A DNA stretch of 64,000 bases from Nigerium sp. (lineage in GTDB: Bacteria > Actinomycetota > Actinomycetes > Propionibacteriales > Propionibacteriaceae), in contig JADJTH010000001.1 of assembly GCA_016711325.1 (NCBI GenBank), positions 496,001 through 560,000 on the forward strand. The letters run 5' to 3'. The stretch's first letter is position 1. Each line of letters opens with the position of its first letter. Both the position numbers and the translations under genes were made by a program. Below the pieces are notes generated by a model. It saw only the letters and a program-made list of their open reading frames with translations. It was not told where the DNA came from and ran no database searches. Below, one piece after another: positions 16,544-27,664 of the stretch.

Positions 16544-17347
16544 TCAGCTTCGCCCGAGCTCGACCGACCGGTCGCGGGCCGCCTCGGCGGCGGCCAGGAA
16601 GGCGGCCTTGACCGCGCGCTCCTCGAGCTGGCGCAGGCCCGCGGCGGTGGTGCCCGCGGGCGACGTGACGCGCTCGCGTTGAAGGGCCGCGTGATCGCCG
16701 GAGGCGGCCAGCATCGTGGAGGCCCCCAGCAGCGTCTGGTTGGCGAGGGTCGTCGCCGTGGTGCGCGGCAGGCCCAGCAGGACGCCGGCGTCCGCCAGCG
16801 CCTCGGCGACGTAGAACACGTAGGCGGGTCCGGAACCGGAGATGGCCGTGACCGCGTCCTGGTACTTCTCCGGCACCACCACCGCCTTGCCGACGGCCTC
16901 CAGGATGCGGACGGCGCGCGCGAGCTGTTCCTCGGACACGCGCGCGCCCGGGCTGAGCGCGGCCATGCCCTGGCCGACCAGCGCGGGCGTGTTCGGCATG
17001 ACGCGGACGACCGCGGTCCCCTCGGGCAGCCCGCCCTCCAGGGTGGCCAGGGTCACGCCCGCGCACAGCGACACGACGACCGCGCCGGGCTCCAGATGCG
17101 AGCCGATCTCGGGCAGCACGCCGGGCACGTCCTGGGGCTTGACCAGGACGAGCACGACGTCGGCGCCCTCCACCGCCCGCGGCACCTGCGTGACGACGGC
17201 GATGCCGTAGCGCTCCGCGAGCTCGCGGCAGCGCGACTCCCGCTGGTCGGCACCGACGATGCCGTCCGGCGGCCAACCGGCGGCCAGCATGCCGGCCATG
17301 AGGGCCTCGCCCATCATGCCGGCACCGATGACGCCGACGTGACTCAT
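16544..17347 (-). CDS. proC: Pyrroline-5-carboxylate reductase
   Basis: 267 residues. The NAD(P) loop is VGVIGAGMMGEAL, then VLVLVKPQDV and VRVMPNTPALVGQG. The C-terminal family signature is around AISGSGPAYVFY and the SPAGTTAAGLR segment. It catalyses the last step of proline synthesis. The ATG at 17347 overlaps the asd stop (ATGA), so the two are co-translated. The bS22 gene follows after 148 bases and has its own promoter. Confidence 0.95.
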   Translation of the reverse strand: MSHVGVIGAGMMGEALMAGMLAAGWPPDGIVGADQRESRCRELAERYGIAVVTQVPRAVEGADVVLVLVKPQDVPGVLPEIGSHLEPGAVVVSLCAGVTLATLEGGLPEGTAVVRVMPNTPALVGQGMAALSPGARVSEEQLARAVRILEAVGKAVVVPEKYQDAVTAISGSGPAYVFYVAEALADAGVLLGLPRTTATTLANQTLLGASTMLAASGDHAALQRERVTSPAGTTAAGLRQLEERAVKAAFLAAAEAARDRSVELGRS

Positions 17348-18369
17348 GCCTGTTTCACCAGCAACTCGGCGATCTGGATCGCGTTGAGCGCCGCGCCCTT
17401 GCGCAGGTTGTCCCCGGCGACGAACAGCACGAGGCCGCGGTTGCCGGGCACCGCCTGGTCCTGGCGGATCCGGCCGACGAACACGTCGTCTGCGCCCGCC
17501 GCCCGGCGCGGGGTGGGCACGTCGGTGAGCGTGACGCCCGGGGCGTCCGCCAGCAGGGCGACGGCCTGCTCGGGGGTGATCGCACGCTCGAACTCGGCGT
17601 GGATCGCGAGGCTGTGGCCGGAGAACACGGGGACCCGCACGCAGGTGCCGGAGACGGCGAGCTCGGGCAGGTGCAGGATCTTGCGCGATTCGTTGCGCAG
17701 CTTCTGCTCCTCGTCGGTCTCGCCGGAACCGTCGTCGACGATGCTGCCGGCGAGCGCGACCACGTTGTAGGCGATCGGCGCCACGTACGGGCCAGTGTCG
17801 CCGTCGGGCACCCGCGAACCGTCCAGCGCGAGAACGGCCGGATCCTCGACCGCGGCGACCTGCTCGGTCAGCGTGGCGACGCCCTTGATCCCGGATCCGG
17901 ACACCGCCTGGTAGGTGGCGACCGTGAGCCGGGCGAGTCCCGCGGCGTCGTGCAGCGGCTTGATCGCCGGCATCGCCGCCATGGTCGTGCAGTTCGGATT
18001 GGCGATGATGCCCTTCGGCGGGTTCACCGTGTCTTCGGGGTTGACCTCGCTGACGACCAGCGGCACCTCGGGATCCTTGCGCCACGCCGAAGAGTTGTCG
18101 ACCACGACGGCGCCCGCGGCGGCGAGCTTGGGGGCGTACTCGCGCGACGTGGTGGCTCCGGCGGACATGATGGCGATGTCGATTCCGGAGAAGTCGGCGG
18201 TCGCCGTGTCTTCGACGGTCACCTCCTTGCCCTTGAAACCGATCACCTTCCCCGCCGACTTCGCGGAACTGAAGAACCGCACGTCGTCGAGGGGGAAATC
18301 GCGCTCATCGAGCAGCGAACGCATGACCTGACCGACCTGACCGGTCGCACCGAAAACTCCCACAAGCAT
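17344..18369 (-). CDS. asd: Aspartate-semialdehyde dehydrogenase
   Basis: 341 residues from ATG 18369. The NADP loop is VGVFGATGQVGQVM. The catalytic Cys lies in IANPNCTTMA, and a catalytic His in FSGHSLAIHAEF. The enzyme makes aspartate semialdehyde for lysine/diaminopimelate, threonine and methionine. An ATG nine bases upstream (18378) is inside a TAGGAT box, and the 18369 ATG follows that box by seven bases, so the shorter start is preferred. It overlaps proC by four bases. Confidence 0.94.
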   Translation of the reverse strand: MLVGVFGATGQVGQVMRSLLDERDFPLDDVRFFSSAKSAGKVIGFKGKEVTVEDTATADFSGIDIAIMSAGATTSREYAPKLAAAGAVVVDNSSAWRKDPEVPLVVSEVNPEDTVNPPKGIIANPNCTTMAAMPAIKPLHDAAGLARLTVATYQAVSGSGIKGVATLTEQVAAVEDPAVLALDGSRVPDGDTGPYVAPIAYNVVALAGSIVDDGSGETDEEQKLRNESRKILHLPELAVSGTCVRVPVFSGHSLAIHAEFERAITPEQAVALLADAPGVTLTDVPTPRRAAGADDVFVGRIRQDQAVPGNRGLVLFVAGDNLRKGAALNAIQIAELLVKQA

Positions 18370-18376
18370 GTCCCTC

Positions 18377-18382
18377 ATCCTA
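18377..18382 (-). promoter_or_regulatory. -10 box for leaderless asd-proC transcript
   Basis: TAGGAT on the minus strand ends seven bases before the asd ATG at 18369. The in-frame ATG at 18378 is part of this box. Confidence 0.5.
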
Positions 18383-18424
18383 CGGGACCGTAGCCCGGCG
18401 GCCCGGGACGTCTCTTCGGGGCGG

Positions 18425-19192
18425 TCAGAACCAATCGGTGTAGGGGGCGATCAGCGCATATCCGATGAAACTGACCAGGTCGAGAATCGTGTGGGCGACC
18501 ACGAGCGGCATCACCCGGCCCCAACGCCGGTACATCCACCCGAAGACCAGGCCCATGACGACATTGCCGACGAAGCCACCGAAGCCCTGGTAGAGGTGGT
18601 AGCTGCCGCGGATCAGCGCGCTCACGACGATGCCGGCCCACGGCCGCATGCCGAACTGCTCGAAGCGGCGCAGCAGGTAGCCCAGCATGACGACCTCCTC
18701 CAGGAGGGCGTTCATCGCGGCGTAGCCGGCCAGGACCGGGATCGTCCACCAGTTCTCGGCCAGGTTCGCCGGGGCCACGTTCGTGTTGAACCCCAGCTCC
18801 CGGGCGGCAACGTAGAACACCAGGCCCGGGATCCCGATGACGGCGGCCGCGAGGAAACCGCGCGCCAGATCGAAGCCCGGACGCCGCAGATCGAAACCGA
18901 TCGCGTCCCGGTCGCCGGACAGGCGCAGCAGATAGAGGGCCAGCAGCATCGGCACCAGCCCGAAGCCGATCGCGGCCAACTGGTAGGCCAGGTCCAGCCA
19001 GGACCGATCGGGCGTGACGGAGTCGTTGATCGTCGTGGTCTGTTGGTTGAGTGCCGGCCCCCGGGTGAGCTTCTCGATGATCGACAGCACCGAATACGCC
19101 GCCGCCTTGCCCAGCGACAGGCCCAGCACGAGCGCCACCTCGAACCGGAGACGCGAACGGGACGCCGCGGCGTCCGGCAGCAGGGCGGTCAC
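18425..19192 (-). CDS. CPBP family intramembrane glutamic protease
   Basis: 255 residues with about seven membrane helices. The Abi/CPBP motifs are in order: EEVVMLGYLLRRF (Glu-Glu), then YHLYQG, then HTILDLVSF. Family members (Rce1-like) cleave membrane substrates, though many bacterial ones are uncharacterised. The start is taken as GTG 19192, eight bases after a GGGGG run. GTG 19201 is an alternative. It lies 28 bases after the epimerase gene on the same strand, so co-transcription is likely. Confidence 0.8.
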   Translation of the reverse strand: MTALLPDAAASRSRLRFEVALVLGLSLGKAAAYSVLSIIEKLTRGPALNQQTTTINDSVTPDRSWLDLAYQLAAIGFGLVPMLLALYLLRLSGDRDAIGFDLRRPGFDLARGFLAAAVIGIPGLVFYVAARELGFNTNVAPANLAENWWTIPVLAGYAAMNALLEEVVMLGYLLRRFEQFGMRPWAGIVVSALIRGSYHLYQGFGGFVGNVVMGLVFGWMYRRWGRVMPLVVAHTILDLVSFIGYALIAPYTDWF

Positions 19193-19220
19193 GCTCGGCA
19201 CCCCCCGGGGCCGGGAGCCG

Positions 19221-20054
19221 TCACGGGGTCGTCGGCACGGCCAGCGCCTGGCGGGTGAACGCGAGCACTCCGGCCAGCGCCGCCTCGCGCGCCGAGCGCG
19301 AGCCGATCGTGCGCGTGTTGACCTCGAGGACGACGTCCCCGCCGAAGCCGCGGGCCGCGAGCGTGGTGAGGACGCGGCGGGCGTCCTGATCGCCGTCGCC
19401 CGGCAACAGGTGGGAATCGGCGAACGACCCGTCCCCATCGGTGAGATGCAGGTGCGTGAGGCGCTCGCCCCACGCGTCGACCAGATCGAGGGACTTCTGC
19501 CGCGCCGTCGAGGCGTGAGACAGGTCGAGGGTCAGGTGGTCGTAGTCGCGATGGGTCGGATCCCAGCCCGGCGAGTAGGCCCGCACCTCCGTGGCGCGCG
19601 GGCCGCGCCACGGATACATGTTCTCGACCGCGAACGTGATGCCGGTGGTGCGTTCCAGCCGGCGGATGCCGTCCACGAACCCCTGGGCGTAGCTGCGCTG
19701 CCAGCGGAACGGCGGGTGGACGACGACCGTGCTCGCGCCGAGGCGGTGGGCGGCGACCGCCGAACGCTCCAGCTTGTCCCACGGATCGTTGCCCCAGGTG
19801 CCCTGGGTCACCAGAAGTGTCGGGGCGTGGATCGCGAGCACGGCGATGTCGTGATATTCGCGGAGTTGGACGAGCGCGTCCACGTCACGGCTGATGGGGT
19901 CGATGCCGACCATGACCTCGACGCCGTCATACCCCAGGCGTCCGGCGAGTTCGAAACAACTTCCCGTCGATTCGGGAAATACCGACGAGGTCGACAAGCC
20001 GATCCTGTTGGCGCGCGCGTCGCCGTCGCCGGGCCACGCAGGGTTTCGGTTCAC
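19221..20054 (-). CDS. Sugar phosphate isomerase/epimerase family protein (TIM barrel)
   Basis: About 277 residues from GTG 20054. It is an AP-endonuclease-2-like xylose isomerase barrel, with IGLSTSSVFPES at the first strand and HLTLDLSHAST and LTHLHLTDGDG carrying metal-binding residues. The substrate is unknown. Proteins of this type are often found near proC in actinobacteria. An ATG at 20066 is in frame but coincides with a TATGCT -10 box lying seven bases before the GTG, so the shorter form is preferred. Confidence 0.8.
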   Translation of the reverse strand: MNRNPAWPGDGDARANRIGLSTSSVFPESTGSCFELAGRLGYDGVEVMVGIDPISRDVDALVQLREYHDIAVLAIHAPTLLVTQGTWGNDPWDKLERSAVAAHRLGASTVVVHPPFRWQRSYAQGFVDGIRRLERTTGITFAVENMYPWRGPRATEVRAYSPGWDPTHRDYDHLTLDLSHASTARQKSLDLVDAWGERLTHLHLTDGDGSFADSHLLPGDGDQDARRVLTTLAARGFGGDVVLEVNTRTIGSRSAREAALAGVLAFTRQALAVPTTP

Positions 20055-20061
20055 GCCCCAC

Positions 20062-20067
20062 AGCATA
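20062..20067 (-). promoter_or_regulatory. -10 box for leaderless epimerase transcript
   Basis: TATGCT on the minus strand lies seven bases before GTG 20054. The rest of this intergenic gap (20068-20171) holds the divergent promoter of the VOC gene. Confidence 0.45.
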
Positions 20068-20183
20068 AGACCACCGGGCGATCACGACCTCACCCACGGT
20101 ATCTCTACATCGTGATACCCCTTCTAACTGGGGGTTTTCCAGCCGATTCGCATCGGCGGTGGCGCATGGGTTTCAATGTTGGC

Positions 20184-20822
20184 ATGCGCCTGTCGAATCT
20201 CACCTTCGCTGCTGGTCCGGACGGCCTCTCGCCCGCCGTGAGCCGCCTTGAGGAAGCGCTGGGCGCGTCGTTCCGCGACGGTGGCTTCCACCCCAGCTTC
20301 GGCACCCGCAACCACGTCCTGCCTTTGACGGAGGGCCGCTATATCGAGGTGGTCGAAGTGCTCGAGCACCCGGCGGCCGAGAAGGCGGTCTTCGGCCAGG
20401 CCGTCCGCGCCCGCTCCGCGCTCGGCGGCGGCTGGCTCGCGTGGGTGATCCAGGTCGATGACATGGCTCCCGTCGAAGCGCGCCTGGGTCGCCGCGCCGC
20501 GCACGGCACGCGCCAGTTCCCCGACGGACGCCGGCTGGAATGGGAGCAGATCGGCATCAAGGGGTTGATGGCCGACCCGCAACTGCCCTTCTTCGTGAAG
20601 TGGATCAGCCCCGACGAACTCCTGCCCTCGGCGCTGCGGCCCCACCAGGTCGAGATCCTGGAGATCCGCCTGGCGGGGTCACGCGAACGCGTCAGCGAGT
20701 GGGTCGGCCAAGAGATCGGCCCCGTGTTCGACGGCGTCGCGCTGAACTTCGACTCACCGAACGGCAACCCGGGCATCGAGTCCGTCACGTTCCGCTGCCC
20801 GAAGGGCATCGTCACCGTTTGA
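20184..20822 (+). CDS. VOC (glyoxalase-like) family protein
   Basis: 212 residues from ATG 20184. An ATG at 20166 would add six residues. The N-terminal half looks like a glyoxalase-like domain: LSNLTFAAGPDGL, then FGTRNHVLPL with a His, YIEVVEVL, and a later PFFVKWISPDELLPS. The C-terminal half (about 150-205) repeats the fold more loosely. Substrate and metal dependence are unknown. TTCAAT ends six bases before the ATG, which favours the shorter start. Transcribed divergently from the epimerase. Confidence 0.75.
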   Translation: MRLSNLTFAAGPDGLSPAVSRLEEALGASFRDGGFHPSFGTRNHVLPLTEGRYIEVVEVLEHPAAEKAVFGQAVRARSALGGGWLAWVIQVDDMAPVEARLGRRAAHGTRQFPDGRRLEWEQIGIKGLMADPQLPFFVKWISPDELLPSALRPHQVEILEIRLAGSRERVSEWVGQEIGPVFDGVALNFDSPNGNPGIESVTFRCPKGIVTV

Positions 20823-20902
20823 TCCTCCCGGGCCAGGGCCCGGTGCTGGCGAGGGGTGAGGGTTCACGCCCTCGCCCGCGCGTATGACCGGGCGGCGTGG
20901 GG

Positions 20903-21304
20903 TCAGGAGTTCATCGCGAGGAGGAACGCGGGGAACGCCAGCGCCACCAGCACGACGACCAGCGCCAGGTACACGGTGGTGACGATGCCCAGCACCCAGC
21001 CGATCGTGACCGAGGGATTCTGGGCGTACTGACCCGCCGCGATGTCCTTGCGGGCGCGGTTGCCCATCACCAGCGCGAACGGACCGGTGACGGCGAAGAA
21101 GAGCCCGAGGATGCCGAGCACCAAGATGGTGGTGGCCTGGGGATGTTCGGGCAGGGCGTAGCCGTACGGCGCGACCGGCGGGTAGCCCGGGTAGGCCTGG
21201 GGCGCCACCGGCTGCTGCGGGAAGGGCGGCTGCTGCGCCTGCGGCGTCTCAGACTGCCAACTCGGCTGCTCGAATGAGGGCGTGGACTGCTGGGGGTCGG
21301 ACAT
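20903..21304 (-). CDS. DUF4190-domain membrane protein
   Basis: 133 residues. A Gln/Pro/Tyr-rich N-terminus of about 55 residues precedes two membrane helices (ATTILVLGILGLFFAVTGPF and a second near VTIGWVLGIVTTVY), with the loop GNRARKDIAAG between them. This is the DUF4190 layout, common in actinobacteria and of unknown function. The ATG at 21304 follows AAAGGCG, with a TAGGGT -10 further upstream. Monocistronic in this context. Confidence 0.75.
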   Translation of the reverse strand: MSDPQQSTPSFEQPSWQSETPQAQQPPFPQQPVAPQAYPGYPPVAPYGYALPEHPQATTILVLGILGLFFAVTGPFALVMGNRARKDIAAGQYAQNPSVTIGWVLGIVTTVYLALVVVLVALAFPAFLLAMNS

Positions 21305-21369
21305 CGTTCGCCTTTCGATAGAGGTGCAGCATCACCCTAACGGTGCGCAGGCCGGTCTCCGCGGCGGGC

Positions 21370-22251
21370 TCACAACCGGATCGCCCCGTGTGCCTCCACG
21401 CGTGCCAGCCCGTCGGCCAGTAGCGAATCCAGCGCGCGGCGCGCCTGACCGGGATCCGCGGGCCAGCGTGCCAGGAGCACGTCCGTCGGGACGCCGGCGT
21501 CCGACTCCCGCAGACCGGCGAGCAGCACGCCGCGGCACTGCCGGTCGGTGCCGGCGTAGGACTGGCCACGCCTGGCGGGACCGTCCCAGTCCGGACGCCC
21601 GGCCGCGAGCCACGCGCAGTGCGAGCTGACCGGGCACTCGCCGCACCGGGGATTCTCCGCGCCGCAGACCAGGGCGCCGAGTTCCATGGACGCCGCCGCC
21701 CAGGCGGCGGCCGCGTCCGGCGTCTCCGGAACCCAGCGCTGCGCCCGCTCGCGTTCGGCCCGAGTGAGGTGGTTCGGGGCGAACGCGCGGCCGGACTCGA
21801 GCCGGGCCAGCACGCGGCGCACGTTGGTGTCGAGCACGAGCGCGCGGCGCCCGTAGGCGAACGAGGCGATCGCCGCCGCCGTGTATTCGCCGATCCCGGG
21901 TAGCGCCCGGAGCGCGCCGACATCATCGGGAACCCGCCCGGCGTGGTCGTCGCGGATCGCGGTCGCGGCGGCGTGCAGCCGCTGGGCGCGCCGGGGGTAG
22001 CCGAGGCGTCCCCAGGCGCGGACGGCTTCCCCGACGGGTTCGGCGGCGAGCGCCGGTGGCGTCGGCCAGCGTTCCGTCCAGGCCTTCCATACCGGCAGGA
22101 CGCGGGACACCGGCGTCTGCTGCAGCATGAACTCGCTCACCATCACCCCCCAAGGGCCGGCGCCGGGTTCGCGCCACGGCAGCGGACGGGCGTGGGTCGC
22201 GTACCACCCCAGGACGTCCGCGACGACCGCGGAGGTGCCAGGCTGCGTCAC
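21370..22251 (-). CDS. mutY: A/G-specific adenine DNA glycosylase
   Basis: 293 residues. The helix-hairpin-helix motif is RALPGIGEYTAAAI, the catalytic Asp is in LVLDTNVRR, and the proposed catalytic Glu is in VSEFMLQQTPVSR. Four Cys (CGAENPRCGECPVSSHC) bind a 4Fe-4S cluster. It removes adenine opposite 8-oxoguanine, complementing MutT1 elsewhere in the window. The C-terminal Nudix-like domain of E. coli MutY is reduced, as in other actinobacteria. The GTG at 22251 lies two bases after the disA stop, so the three genes radA-disA-mutY probably form one operon. Confidence 0.92.
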   Translation of the reverse strand: MTQPGTSAVVADVLGWYATHARPLPWREPGAGPWGVMVSEFMLQQTPVSRVLPVWKAWTERWPTPPALAAEPVGEAVRAWGRLGYPRRAQRLHAAATAIRDDHAGRVPDDVGALRALPGIGEYTAAAIASFAYGRRALVLDTNVRRVLARLESGRAFAPNHLTRAERERAQRWVPETPDAAAAWAAASMELGALVCGAENPRCGECPVSSHCAWLAAGRPDWDGPARRGQSYAGTDRQCRGVLLAGLRESDAGVPTDVLLARWPADPGQARRALDSLLADGLARVEAHGAIRL

Positions 22252-22253
22252 GG

Positions 22254-23303
22254 TCAGATGGACAGGGTGTGCTCGGCGATGTGGGCGAGCCCCTCGCGGA
22301 TCAACCCCGCCATCGCGGGGGTGATGCCCTCGATGGCGCCGAGCTCGGGCGCCGACGCTGCGTAGATCGCGGTGAGGTCGCCGAAGTGCGCCACGAGGCG
22401 TCCGACCGCGCCCGGTGGGAGCCGGGGGATGCTGCTGAGCTGACGGTAGCCGCGGGCGCTCAGCGGCGAGTCCAGATGCAGGCCGACCGGCAACCCCAGC
22501 GCCCTGCCGACCAGCACGATGTCGAACAGCTCGTGATCGTCGAGGTTGGCCAGGGCGACGAACGCCAACGTCTCGGCGCCGACGCCGGCGGGGGCGTAGT
22601 CGCGGTGCAACAGGGAGGCGATCGGGGTCAGGTCGTCCACCAGGTCGCGCAACTGGAGCGCGGCCAGCCGCCCGTCGGCGCCCATGGCGGTCACGTAGCT
22701 GGCGACCTCGTCGGCGAGGCGGTCGGTCATCTCGAAGCGTTGCGCGACGTGCGCCACGTCGCGCAACGTGACCGCGTCGTGCACCTCGAGCGTGGTGAGC
22801 CGCTCCAGGGATTCGTCGAGCCTCTTGCGGTGGCCCGAGATCGCAGCGAGCGCCTGGGCCGCGCGGTCGTGGAGCTGGTCGGGGCGGGGTACCACCTGCC
22901 GGCCGTCGCCCGCGAACAAGGAGATGGTCGACATCGAGGCGGACACCGTCACGACGGGAATGCCCACCTGCCGGGCCGTCCGCTCGGCGGTGCGATGCCG
23001 GGTGCCGGTCTCGCTGGTGGCGTAGGACGCCGCGGGCGACAGGTGCACGGCCGCGGCCAGGATCCGGGACAGGTCGCTGCTCAGCACGATCGCGCCGTCC
23101 ATCTTCGCCAGCTCGCGCAGGCCGGTGGCGCTGAAGGGCACGTCGATCGTGAAGCCGCCGGTCGAGATCTCGTCCAGCTCGGGATTGCTGCCCAGCACGA
23201 TCAGCGCTCCCGTGTGGCCGCTGACGATCCGGTCGAGCCCTTCGCGCAGTGGCGTGCCGGGGGCCACCTTGACGATGTCGGCAGGCAACCTGCTCGTGCT
23301 CAC
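22254..23303 (-). CDS. disA: DNA integrity scanning diadenylate cyclase
   Basis: 349 residues. The N-terminal DAC domain has the catalytic DGA (69-71) and RHR (102-104) motifs. A helical spine follows, and the C-terminal helix-hairpin-helix domain (about 285-345) binds branched DNA. It makes cyclic di-AMP and senses DNA lesions. The start is GTG 23303 with GAGGAGG upstream. It lies between radA and mutY, and RadA is reported to bind and modulate DisA in mycobacteria. Confidence 0.94.
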   Translation of the reverse strand: MSTSRLPADIVKVAPGTPLREGLDRIVSGHTGALIVLGSNPELDEISTGGFTIDVPFSATGLRELAKMDGAIVLSSDLSRILAAAVHLSPAASYATSETGTRHRTAERTARQVGIPVVTVSASMSTISLFAGDGRQVVPRPDQLHDRAAQALAAISGHRKRLDESLERLTTLEVHDAVTLRDVAHVAQRFEMTDRLADEVASYVTAMGADGRLAALQLRDLVDDLTPIASLLHRDYAPAGVGAETLAFVALANLDDHELFDIVLVGRALGLPVGLHLDSPLSARGYRQLSSIPRLPPGAVGRLVAHFGDLTAIYAASAPELGAIEGITPAMAGLIREGLAHIAEHTLSI

Positions 23304-23346
23304 TCGGGCCTCCTCGCGCGGACGATTGCGGCCAGCTTAGCCGTGC

Positions 23347-24753
23347 TCAGCGGACCGTCTTGGCCCTGGCTGTGCGCGACGACAACGGCACGACCGTGCC
23401 GCCCACCCCCGCAAAGGCGACCTCGAGCGCGCGGGTCAGCGAGGATGCCGCCAGCACGGTCATGCCGGCGGGGGGCTCGAGGCCGGCGTCGTCGGGGACG
23501 ATCGCGCGGTCGAAGCCGAGCCGGGCCGCTTCGGCGAGGCGGCGCCCGAGTGCCGGGACACGTCGCACCTCGCCGGACAGCCCCACCTCGCCCAGCGCGA
23601 TCAGGCGACCGGGCGGCACGTCGTCGCGCAGCGCGGACGCGACCGCGATGGCGAGCGCGAGGTCGGCCGCGGGGTCGGTGAGCCGGACGCCACCCACCGT
23701 CGAGGCGTACACGTCGCGGGTGTGCAGCTTGTACCCGGCGCGGCGCTGCAGGACGGCCAGCGTCAGGGTGACGCGTGAGCCCTCCAGCCCACTGGTCACG
23801 CGGCGCGGCTGCTGCAGCGGCGTCGGCGCCACGAGCGCCTGCACCTCGGCGACCAGCGGACGCCGCCCCTCGAGACTCACCGTCACGCAGGTGCCGGCCG
23901 CCGGGCCGTGTTGTGAGGTGAACAGCCCCGACGGATCGGGCACCTCTTGGATGCCGGTCTCGGTCATCTCGAAGCAGCCGACCTCGTCGGCCGGGCCGTA
24001 GCGGTTCTTGCTGGCCCGCACCATGCGGAAGCCGCCGTGGCGCTCGCCCTCGAAACTCAGCACGACGTCGACCAGGTGCTCCAGGGTCCGCGGGCCCGCC
24101 AGCGCGCCGTCTTTGGTGACGTGCCCGATGATCAGCACGGCCATGCCACGCCGCTTCGCCGTGCGGACGAGCGCGCTCGTCACCTCGCGCACCTGCGCGA
24201 CGCCGCCCGTGACGCCGTCGGTGCCGGACGCCTGCACCGTCTGCACGGAGTCGAGCACGAGCAGGCTCGGAGCCAACTCTTCGACATGGCCGAGGATCAC
24301 CCCGAGGTCGGACTCGGCCGCCAGGAAGAGCTCGTCGTGCAGCGCGCCCGTCCGGTCGGCCCGCAGCCGCACCTGCGCCGCCGACTCTTCGGCGGTCACG
24401 TACAACGTGCGCCGGCCGCCGGCCGCCCAGCGCGCGGCCACCTCGAGCAGCAGGGTCGACTTGCCGACGCCGGGCTCGCCGCCCAACAGCGCCACGGCGC
24501 CCGGAACGAGGCCGTCGCCGAGCACCCGGTCGAGTTCGCCGATGCCGGTCCGGACGCCGCGCGCCGCGTGCGCGGACACGCCCGTGATCGGGGTGGCCGA
24601 TTGCGACGGCCGCCGCGCCGCGACGGCCGCCGCCGGGCGGGCGTCCGATTCGGCGATGCTGCCCCAGGCCTGGCACTGACCGCAGCGCCCGACCCAGCGC
24701 CCGGTCGTCCAGCCGCACTCGGTGCAGCGATAGCTCGTGGTGCTTTTTGCCAT
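23347..24753 (-). CDS. radA: DNA repair protein RadA
   Basis: 468 residues. An N-terminal four-Cys zinc finger (CTECGWTTGRWVGRCGQC) comes first, then a RecA-like ATPase with GGEPGVGKST. The RadA-specific KNRYGP motif follows, and a C-terminal Lon-protease-like domain completes the family layout. RadA promotes branch migration in recombination. The ATG at 24753 lies seven bases after a TAGCGT box, so the upstream in-frame extension to 24816 is not used. First gene of the radA-disA-mutY operon. Confidence 0.94.
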   Translation of the reverse strand: MAKSTTSYRCTECGWTTGRWVGRCGQCQAWGSIAESDARPAAAVAARRPSQSATPITGVSAHAARGVRTGIGELDRVLGDGLVPGAVALLGGEPGVGKSTLLLEVAARWAAGGRRTLYVTAEESAAQVRLRADRTGALHDELFLAAESDLGVILGHVEELAPSLLVLDSVQTVQASGTDGVTGGVAQVREVTSALVRTAKRRGMAVLIIGHVTKDGALAGPRTLEHLVDVVLSFEGERHGGFRMVRASKNRYGPADEVGCFEMTETGIQEVPDPSGLFTSQHGPAAGTCVTVSLEGRRPLVAEVQALVAPTPLQQPRRVTSGLEGSRVTLTLAVLQRRAGYKLHTRDVYASTVGGVRLTDPAADLALAIAVASALRDDVPPGRLIALGEVGLSGEVRRVPALGRRLAEAARLGFDRAIVPDDAGLEPPAGMTVLAASSLTRALEVAFAGVGGTVVPLSSRTARAKTVR

Positions 24754-24760
24754 GGACGCC

Positions 24761-24766
24761 ACGCTA
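24761..24766 (-). promoter_or_regulatory. -10 box for leaderless radA operon transcript
   Basis: TAGCGT on the minus strand lies seven bases before the radA ATG at 24753. Confidence 0.5.
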
Positions 24767-24860
24767 ACGCCCACCCCAGACGTTTCCTGAGGACACCCGA
24801 CCCCGGCGCGAACCAAGACCCCCTACGTCACGCGAAACGACCGTCGTCCACGCGCATGGG

Positions 24861-24960
24861 TCCGGGGACCGAAGGAGTCGACACACGGCCGTGGACGGGC
24901 CCAACCACCCTGCCGCGCGAAGTGCAGCAGGGTGGTTGGCCGACTTCTCCGGTCCCCGGA
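24861..24960. other. Nested 100-bp inverted repeat between clpC and radA (candidate clpC terminator)
   Basis: An inner perfect 13-bp stem pairs 24901-24913 (CCAACCACCCTGC) with 24927-24939 over a 13-base loop. An outer 11-bp stem pairs 24861-24871 (TCCGGGGACCG) with 24950-24960. No T-run follows on either strand. The element sits just past the clpC stop and ahead of the radA promoter. Confidence 0.55.
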
Positions 24961-24981
24961 ATCGCACGCCGCCAGGCGGCC

Positions 24982-27489
<2,508 letters not shown>

Positions 27490-27588
27490 GGGACTCCTTC
27501 ACTCCGGCAGGGCGGCCGGATCGCCGCAGGGGCTGCGGGCTCGCTGTCAGTCTAGTCAACGCGTCCGTGAACGCCGTTGTTCCTCGTT

Positions 27589-27599
27589 CGCTCACAGCG
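27589..27599. promoter_or_regulatory. Candidate ClgR activator site upstream of clpC
   Basis: CGCTCACAGCG fits the core CGCYNANRGCG described for ClgR in corynebacteria. ClgR activates clp genes under proteotoxic stress. The flanking positions match less well. The site lies about 40 bases upstream of the possible clpC -10. Confidence 0.45.
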
Positions 27600-27623
27600 C
27601 ACGCGGGTCACGAACGCGCGAAA

Positions 27624-27645
27624 GCCCGCCGCTCACGCGACGGGC
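27624..27645 (-). terminator. Candidate terminator of lsr2
   Basis: GCCCG(C)CG and CG(A)CGGGC pair around a short loop about 20 bases past the lsr2 stop. On the minus strand it is followed by TTTCGCG, so the T-run is weak. Confidence 0.45.
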
Positions 27646-27664
27646 CCTCGGGGCGTGGGTGCGA

